Source: Sphagnum compactum
Taxonomy: Eukaryota > Bryophyta > Sphagnopsida > Sphagnales
DNA: 64,000 bases
Direction: 5' to 3'
Assembly (NCBI GenBank): GCA_965153455.1
Contig: OZ234493.1
Coordinates: 5,208,001 to 5,272,000, forward strand
A program made the translations under genes and the position numbers. A model generated the notes under the pieces. That model was not told the DNA's origin. It worked only from the letters and a program-made list of their open reading frames with translations, and made no database searches. Shown here one piece after another: positions 58,641-64,000 of the stretch. Numbering within the stretch: position 1 is the first letter of the stretch; each line of letters opens with the position of its first letter.

Positions 58641-61600
58641 TGTATGGATTCTTGCACTATCATACATTTTTTGTCATTTAGAGAATGTTTTCTTTGGTTC
58701 TTAACTCGTTTTCTTCATGCAAAAGACATATTTAGACTATTAACAATCATTGAAAGCAGGCCCATGTTAGAAATGCCCAACTCCTATACACTGCCAACAA
58801 TGACCATGCTAAAAAATTTGGAAAGTACTTTGCCATGAATTGAGTGGCATGCTGGAAAACACAAATAAAGAGATGTGTAGACCTTGAAATACAAACCCTA
58901 GAAGAAAGGATTTGTATCATGCAAATGGTTCTAAATTATACCTGGCACATTCAAACAATAAGGGGTTGGAACATAGTGTTGTGAAGAGGACCTCATGTCC
59001 TATGTCATATACACATACACACCCCACTTAATGGAAACCACTTAATAATGCTTGCTCAAAAACCTGCAATAATGCCCCATTAGTTCAAAACCAAAGAAGG
59101 CTCAATTATAGTACAAATCTATGAACTACATTCTCCAATGAGCCATGAGATGAACAAACCAGATAGTGCTGAAGCAAATCACCCTTCACAGGTGTCTATT
59201 TGAACTTCATAAGGTTTAGTTGTGAGCCGCACATCTGCACGACCTAATATCACCTACATTCAAGAGAATAAGTGCATACCTCTTTGACTGGCTTCCACCA
59301 TGCAAATCAACAAGGCTTGTTCAAACTTTCGATAATGTAGTACCCATCTTGAGAATGCATATTTTGTAGGTAGTTAACACAATGAATTGTGTTGCTTTTA
59401 TTTGGTCCTAACTATTGAGGGTTGTTCACGAGGTGTTAATGTTATTGGTTTGAACTTGTCACAAGGGGCAGAACTATTACGTGATGAATTGCTCATTGAA
59501 ACTAATGCAGTCCAACTAATCAGATCTCACATTGTGTTGAATTATGCAGGCAACAACACTTCTATGATCTGACCATTACTAGGAATGTCTCAATAAATCA
59601 CAATTGTGCCAATTTGCACCATAATAAATCCATGGAATTTGCTAGAATCAATGTTTTAGAAAACTATTGTGTTTTTTTATACATAAATAACTTTGCTAAG
59701 TATAAAATCCATTCCATTAAAATAACACAATCATGTAAGGAATTTTGCAACACTAAAATGATATAATGTGAAATTTCATATAGTTGATTCTTTTGTGAAT
59801 GAATGGTCTTGTTGTGAAATGCCCACAATTGACTGTGTTTGATTTTTGTTGTTTAATACATCCACACATTGATGGACAATACCAAAGCGCTATGTTTATG
59901 AACCACTTGTTCTATGATCACGAATTTGAGGGTCTTTCTTGAAAATGAACAAACAATGTACTTACCATCTTCCATCTAAAATTTGTCATCTTTATTTTTT
60001 GTCTACAAATGCTTCAAATGCAGGTTGGTTTGTCATGAATGTTCACAAGACTTCTTAGTTGGTGCACATGTGTTCAAAGATTGATCCCATGTCTTGTAAC
60101 CATATCATGAAGCACCAAAGAATTTCAAGGGACAAATGTGCTTGTGATAGAAGAGATATATACAAATGTTCATGATTTTGTGCGAGAGGTTTCGATCACT
60201 CAAACTATCTCCAAACATGACCAACTTGAAAAGTGCATCTAGTGGTGGACAAATGTGCCTAATTTGACAAAGAAGAGATATCACTGTCCAAGATCTACTC
60301 ACAAATTTTTTAGTATGAGAAGTGTTTTTCACCTCTGATCCTTTTCATAGTTGACAGCTTGAGCTCCTCATATAATGATTCATCTGTAATTGGAGGAATG
60401 GCTTGCTGCTACTACACTAAATGAGAACAAACACTTGGTTAAACATGGTAGATAATATTAAACACTTCTTCAAATTCCATTTCATTGCCCCTACTTACAA
60501 GGATTGGATAGTAGGATTCCACAACCAAACAATAGGAGTAATTGAAATCCAACTTAGATTCAGAATTTTGTCTAGGATCTAGATCCCAAGAATAAATTGT
60601 GTTTAGTGCAATTAAATCACAAAACCAATTCAACTCGCAAAAATGAACTACAAAAATATTTTCCTTGAAATTGGACATCGTTCCTTATTGTGATGAACTA
60701 TGCTTAGCTGGCCCTTTGCTAAAGGTATCAATTATTGACCTTATGACTTCTGAATCTAAAGTTTCTTTTCCTATTGGTGTAATTTAAAATGTAAAGCAAT
60801 GAATTTTGGATGTATCAATTTTTCCTTTTAGTTGTAGCAGGCAATCATTCATGATTGTAAAAGTATGGAAAATAAGGATGCTCACTCTACAAACTGATAT
60901 AACATTGAAAGGATGCATAGAAAATGTCAAGTGCATGAATGGGGTTTTCAAAAAGTTTCAGTTATTTGTAACCTCTGCCATATTAATTGTGGAAATAGTT
61001 TTGACAAAATATCTGTTGTTTCAGGATGAAACTTCCTCACAAATAGAAAGTAAGGTCGGTGTTCCCCATTCCATAAACATGGAACTATAGTTTTTTTTGC
61101 ATGTTAGCACTCATTTCACAACACATGAAACTTTGTCAAAAAAACATCCATAGGAGGATAGTTCAAAGATCTTGACAATTCATTTGTGGGTCTCAATAGG
61201 AGGTTGAGTTAAGGTATTTTAAGAAAATGACCTTCAACCCAATGTTTGTGACTAAAGTTTGTGCAACTTTCAAGAATTTACAAGAGTTGGTGCTCTAAAA
61301 CTACTTTCATGTTGAGGTTTTGCATGAATAGTGCAATTTGCACACCCTACCAATGGTTTACCACATCAACCAATTGTTGAAAGCTCTTTTTAAAATACTT
61401 GCATGAGGTTTTTCACCTACTTAGAACCCATTCATGTGCACAACTAAATGCAATCACAAGTAAGTGTCGAATGATTAACACCTTGATCAGTGACCAATCT
61501 AATTTAGCTTTCCCACTACTTGTGCATTCTAGTTTCAAAAAATTGGTCACAATGTCATAAACAAGTATAGGATACTGATATCATCACCTATGTGTAGAAG

Positions 61601-61980
61601 CAAGCAAAGTTAACCTACTTATTTTTCCATCATTGTTGACATGGACATGATAGTTAATTGCCTGCAAAAATTCCATAGTTTGTATCTTGAAATTTGTATC
61701 ACCACACTTCATTCAGAAGATTGAAACAAACTTGTAATGATAGCTTTGTATGCAACAATTGTGCTATGAATATGATCCATTGAACTTTTTGAGCATCCAA
61801 TCAAAGAAGTAGACTTTAATATTTAAGAGGAGATTATGTTAAGTAGGCATGACATTCGCCTACACACATCACAACAGTGACGCAAGCACTAAACAACTCT
61901 AATGCAAGTTTCCAACGAAACTCAACTCCACACTTGACCTGCTCAACTCCAACATATTTTACCCTACTAGAATCTTATAT
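58641..61980. other. Intergenic DNA, nothing recognised
   Basis: AT-rich. A few splice-like signals, for example a T/C tract ending in GTAGCAG at 60841, precede no recognisable exon. Frames up to 94 codons (60806-61090 +) show no domain. Confidence 0.45.
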
Positions 61981-62030
61981 GTAACCTTGGTATAAAAATA
62001 TCAATACAAGTGACACCATGAGGAACATAC

Positions 62031-62214
62031 CTTCTAAGGGTTTTGAGTTCGTATTATAAGAAGCCCTGTTGACAACACTAGGAGCCCCATTCTCTTGTTG
62101 TTTCTCCTGTTCCTTTCTATTCTTTGTGGACTCTTCATGGAACTCGAGGACTCGTTCGTTATCAAGCACCACCCAACAACCACTACTATTTAGGTGGAAT
62201 AGACCAAACGAATT
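62031..62214 (-). pseudogene. Exon-like coding block, unassigned
   Basis: A minus-strand frame without ATG is open from 62214 (after TGA 62217-62215) to a consensus donor, GAAG|GTATGT at 62031/62030. It reads GLFHLNSSGCWVVLDNERVL, EFHEESTKNRKEQEKQQENG and APSVVNRASYNTNSKPLEG. The charged middle suggests a helix. T-rich minus-strand DNA follows, like an intron in this sense. No family recognised; possibly a fragment of the same origin as the neighbouring gene pieces. Confidence 0.4.
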
Positions 62215-62299
62215 TCATGTATCCAAGGTATGGCATTACCCAATTTCATATGGTAATGTGTATGTCAAGAAGCTAGAGGTTGTAGAACTTTGTTTGACA

Positions 62300-62433
62300 A
62301 AATGTTTTTTTCCTTTCACAACAAACAGTGCAATTGACCAATTCAACTGGCAATTTACCCATCTTGAAGAGCATTATGGCAAGGGTGGGGAATATAATCG
62401 TGCTTTTGAGTGACAACATGCTTTTCTACCAAG
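62300..62433 (+). pseudogene. MAP kinase C-terminal exon fragment (plus strand)
   Basis: Reads SAIDQFNWQFTHLEEHYGKG, G-EYNRAFE, TGA, then QHAFLPR, ending at a donor (CCAAG|GTGAGG). Plant TDY-type MAP kinases carry a SAVDQF-FAHLEEHYGKGG segment followed by LER-HASLPR after the kinase domain, and the exon end is at the same place. The TGA and substitutions show decay. It points the opposite way to the other kinase exons at 62.67-63.05 kb. Confidence 0.8.
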
Positions 62434-62609
62434 GTGAGGCATATTCGATACTCATTAATCAGTTTACTTGTGCAACACCATTTTACAAAAGCAAAAACTA
62501 AAATAAGAGGTTGTAGACCATATGTGTGTACTCACTCAATTGAAGGTCTAACATTTGACATTATTAGCTCTCATGATCTAATCACATAATATAGATGTTG
62601 TGACTTGTT

Positions 62610-62654
62610 CATTACAACAAAAGGTGTCCTTGTACGTTAAGTGATTTCACTGGG
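62610..62654. mobile_element. Truncated copy of the CACTA-type MITE left end
   Basis: CATTACAACAAAAGGTGTCC and the following AAGTGATTTCACTGG match the first 45 bases of the element at 44406. The rest is missing. Confidence 0.75.
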
Positions 62655-62674
62655 CAAATAAATTATGGACATAC

Positions 62675-62800
62675 TTCATAGTAGATGAGCTCCCCGACAT
62701 CTTCCTTGTTGATCCTTTATCTTTCAAATTCAAATTCCATTTTAGTTAAAGGTTCTTGGTCAACTTTTGCAAGTCCTTTGAAATAAGGATCTGCCAAAGC
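62675..62800 (-). pseudogene. MAP kinase exon: end of kinase domain
   Basis: Exactly 42 codons between an acceptor (GTGCAG at 62806-62801) and a donor (GTATGT from 62674). It reads ALADPYFKGLAKVDQEPLTK, MEFEFER, TAA, RINKEDVGELIYYE. This is the conserved DPYF--LA---EP----KMEFEFERR--TKEDVRELIYRE region of plant TDY-type (group D) MAP kinases, with one stop. Confidence 0.9.
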
Positions 62801-62966
62801 CTGCACAAGACATGTAACAAACTTATTATAGAGTGTACTTACAATGAAGCCCCTAAGAAAATGCCAGATTTAGATTATTGTTCCATACTAGATTCAGATT
62901 TTATAATCCATAGTGCAGAGTGCAAAATTCTCACGTCTAAAGTTTGGTGATCATCTATCTAGCTAC

Positions 62967-63053
62967 CTCTTCTATTGTAAACCGGTCTTTTGGGTCAAAT
63001 GTAAGCAATCTTTCCAAAATTCAAACTCCCAGAGGGTTTGCATTGGCAAAAAT
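62967..63053 (-). pseudogene. MAP kinase exon: subdomain XI region
   Basis: Reads FANANPLGV, TGA, ILERLLTFDPKDRFTIEE and ends at GAG|GTAGCT, where the next exon (62800 downward) continues with the expected ALADPYF. The FDPKDR motif is typical of MAP kinases. The intron between the two exons is 166 bases. No ATP-binding or catalytic-loop exons were found in the window. Confidence 0.9.
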
Positions 63054-63059
63054 ATTCCT

Positions 63060-63522
63060 AATAGACTAATGGCTTCAGCAAATGCACATAGAATAATTCT
63101 AGTGCTTAAAATAGGCAAAGATCATTACCAGCTTCAATCAATCAAGTCAAATTTTCAGAGATTAAGAGCCCAAATCTTCTTTTAGAACCCTAACAACAAC
63201 ATAAACTTAATATGAACATAAAATAGTCACTCAAATAATGATGAAAATTCTTGGAAATTCCACAACCAACACCTCATGACATGTTGATATCATGGAAATG
63301 GAAATGTCTAACGGTTTGTGCATAAGCATCATCAGTACATCAAAAAAAGTTCAGAGGCATGGATTTACATAACCCCAAACCCTAATTTCAAACCTAATCA
63401 ATCCCTCTGAGTAAAATCCTATTTGACAAGGGACCCGTGGGACTCCACAACCACTAATCTAATCTAAATTTTAAAATGCGTAATCCTCAAAAGGGGATCA
63501 AGGGGAATAAAACAAAAACCAC
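63060..63522. other. Intron or spacer between MAP kinase and SART3-like exons
   Basis: T-rich on the minus strand, with no coding sense. The next SART3 exon expected after HVK is not here. Confidence 0.4.
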
Positions 63523-63731
63523 CTTGACATGTGCCTCATAGTTATTGGGATTGCCAGCCACTGCAACCTCCAACTGCTCCAGTTGCACACTACCTTGCCC
63601 ATCATCACTCTCGTCTTCAGAGCCGAAATCGAAAGCCTTAGAGCTAGGATCATCATTTTCATCATCCTTGTGTTGGCCCCCACTAGCAGCATGTATAGAA
63701 TGTAGTGAAACAACATTAATAAGGTCTTCCC
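63523..63731 (-). CDS. SART3-like protein, one internal exon (partial)
   Basis: A 209-base exon between CTTCTTGCAG (acceptor, ending at 63732) and AAG|GTGGTT has one long open frame: EDLINVVSLHSIHAASGGQH, KDDENDDPSSKAFDFGSEDE, SDDGQGSVQLEQLEVAVAGN and PNNYEAHVK. An acidic Ser/Asp stretch followed by LE-A-NP-NY-AHV matches the entry to the first HAT repeat of plant SART3/Prp24-type RNA-binding proteins, which help recycle U4/U6 snRNPs. No stop is present. Other exons would be to the right of the window (5') and to the left (3'), but no next exon was found within several kilobases on the left. It is either a genuine exon flanked by a long intron or an isolated gene fragment. Confidence 0.5.
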
Positions 63732-63739
63732 CTGCAAGA

Positions 63740-64000
63740 AGGATGGATTTCAGTTATAATTGTTTGCACAATCCCAACAATGATAGTATTAACCATAGTA
63801 ACCAAGATTGCATAGCTAAAGGCCAGAGTTCAAAGAACACACTATTGTTAACTTATAAATGGACCAATTAACTTACAACTGCATAGATCGATCCATAGGA
63901 GGATTAGCAAAAATCAACTACAACGCATCAATCTTAGGTTTCCAAAAACATTGTACACATATGATAATTCCTTTCAATCAACGCAATTTGTTGTTAGTAC
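63740..64000. other. Window end, no feature
   Basis: Minus-strand T-rich sequence compatible with an intron upstream of the SART3-like exon. No further exon is visible. Confidence 0.3.

Noticed and set aside
62069-62413. Single 114-codon plus-strand gene
   Set aside because: Only its last third is meaningful (MAP kinase exon). Its first part is antisense to the exon-like minus-strand block with a perfect donor.
1-64000. CRISPR array, bacterial operon or organelle origin
   Set aside because: No regularly spaced short repeats with unique spacers, no operon-like coding and no organelle genes; introns and LTR elements indicate nuclear plant DNA.

Overview
The window looks like nuclear DNA of a land plant, most likely a seed plant. 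It is strongly AT-rich and gene-poor, its genes are split by GT-AG introns with T-rich interiors, and most of the length is transposon debris. The number of very old, stop-riddled element remnants suggests a large, slowly purged genome, and a gymnosperm would fit. That last step is inference; no single sequence here proves the lineage.

Two host genes are well supported. At 6.5-8.1 kb (+) a two-exon gene encodes a small uncharacterised plant protein whose acidic tail ends in a CaaX-like box (CVIQ). Its start codon is unresolved. At 34.3-36.6 kb (+) a five-exon gene encodes a complete Lunapark (LNP) protein of about 399 residues, the ER three-way-junction protein, with two membrane segments and a C2-C2 zinc finger. 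At the far right (63.5-63.7 kb, -) there is one open exon resembling the acidic N-terminal part of a SART3-like RNA-binding protein.

Mobile DNA, left to right: a dead PIF/Harbinger transposase (12.5-13.3 kb, -); a near-perfect 128-bp foldback (13.5 kb); a Ty3/gypsy integrase C-terminus (18.3 kb, -); a 274-bp TIR element (18.9 kb); a degenerate AT-rich repeat field (23.5-24.6 kb); a broken gypsy gag (26-27.4 kb, +); a fragment of the same LTR family as the Copia element below (30.07 kb); and an ~80-bp tandem array (43.0-44.8 kb) hit by two elements, one a CACTA-type MITE with a TAC target duplication. The best-preserved element is a Copia retrotransposon (about 52.08-57.64 kb, -) with both LTRs, a polypurine tract and all domains. 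It is inactive, and a separate 820-bp solo LTR with a 5-bp target duplication sits inside its integrase.

The right third also carries several decayed pieces of host-like genes: an unassigned coiled-coil/zinc-finger pseudogene (45.6-47.06 kb), a Lys/Glu-rich coding remnant (48.8-49.1 kb), two exons of a UBP12/13-type ubiquitin protease (51.07-51.8 kb, +), and MAP-kinase exons on both strands (62.3-63.05 kb). The pieces keep splice sites, so they came from genomic DNA and not from processed mRNA. This mosaic, and an unrecognised GC-rich coding block with two stops at 27.9-28.3 kb, are the least explained parts of the window. No CRISPR array, tRNA or rRNA gene was seen.
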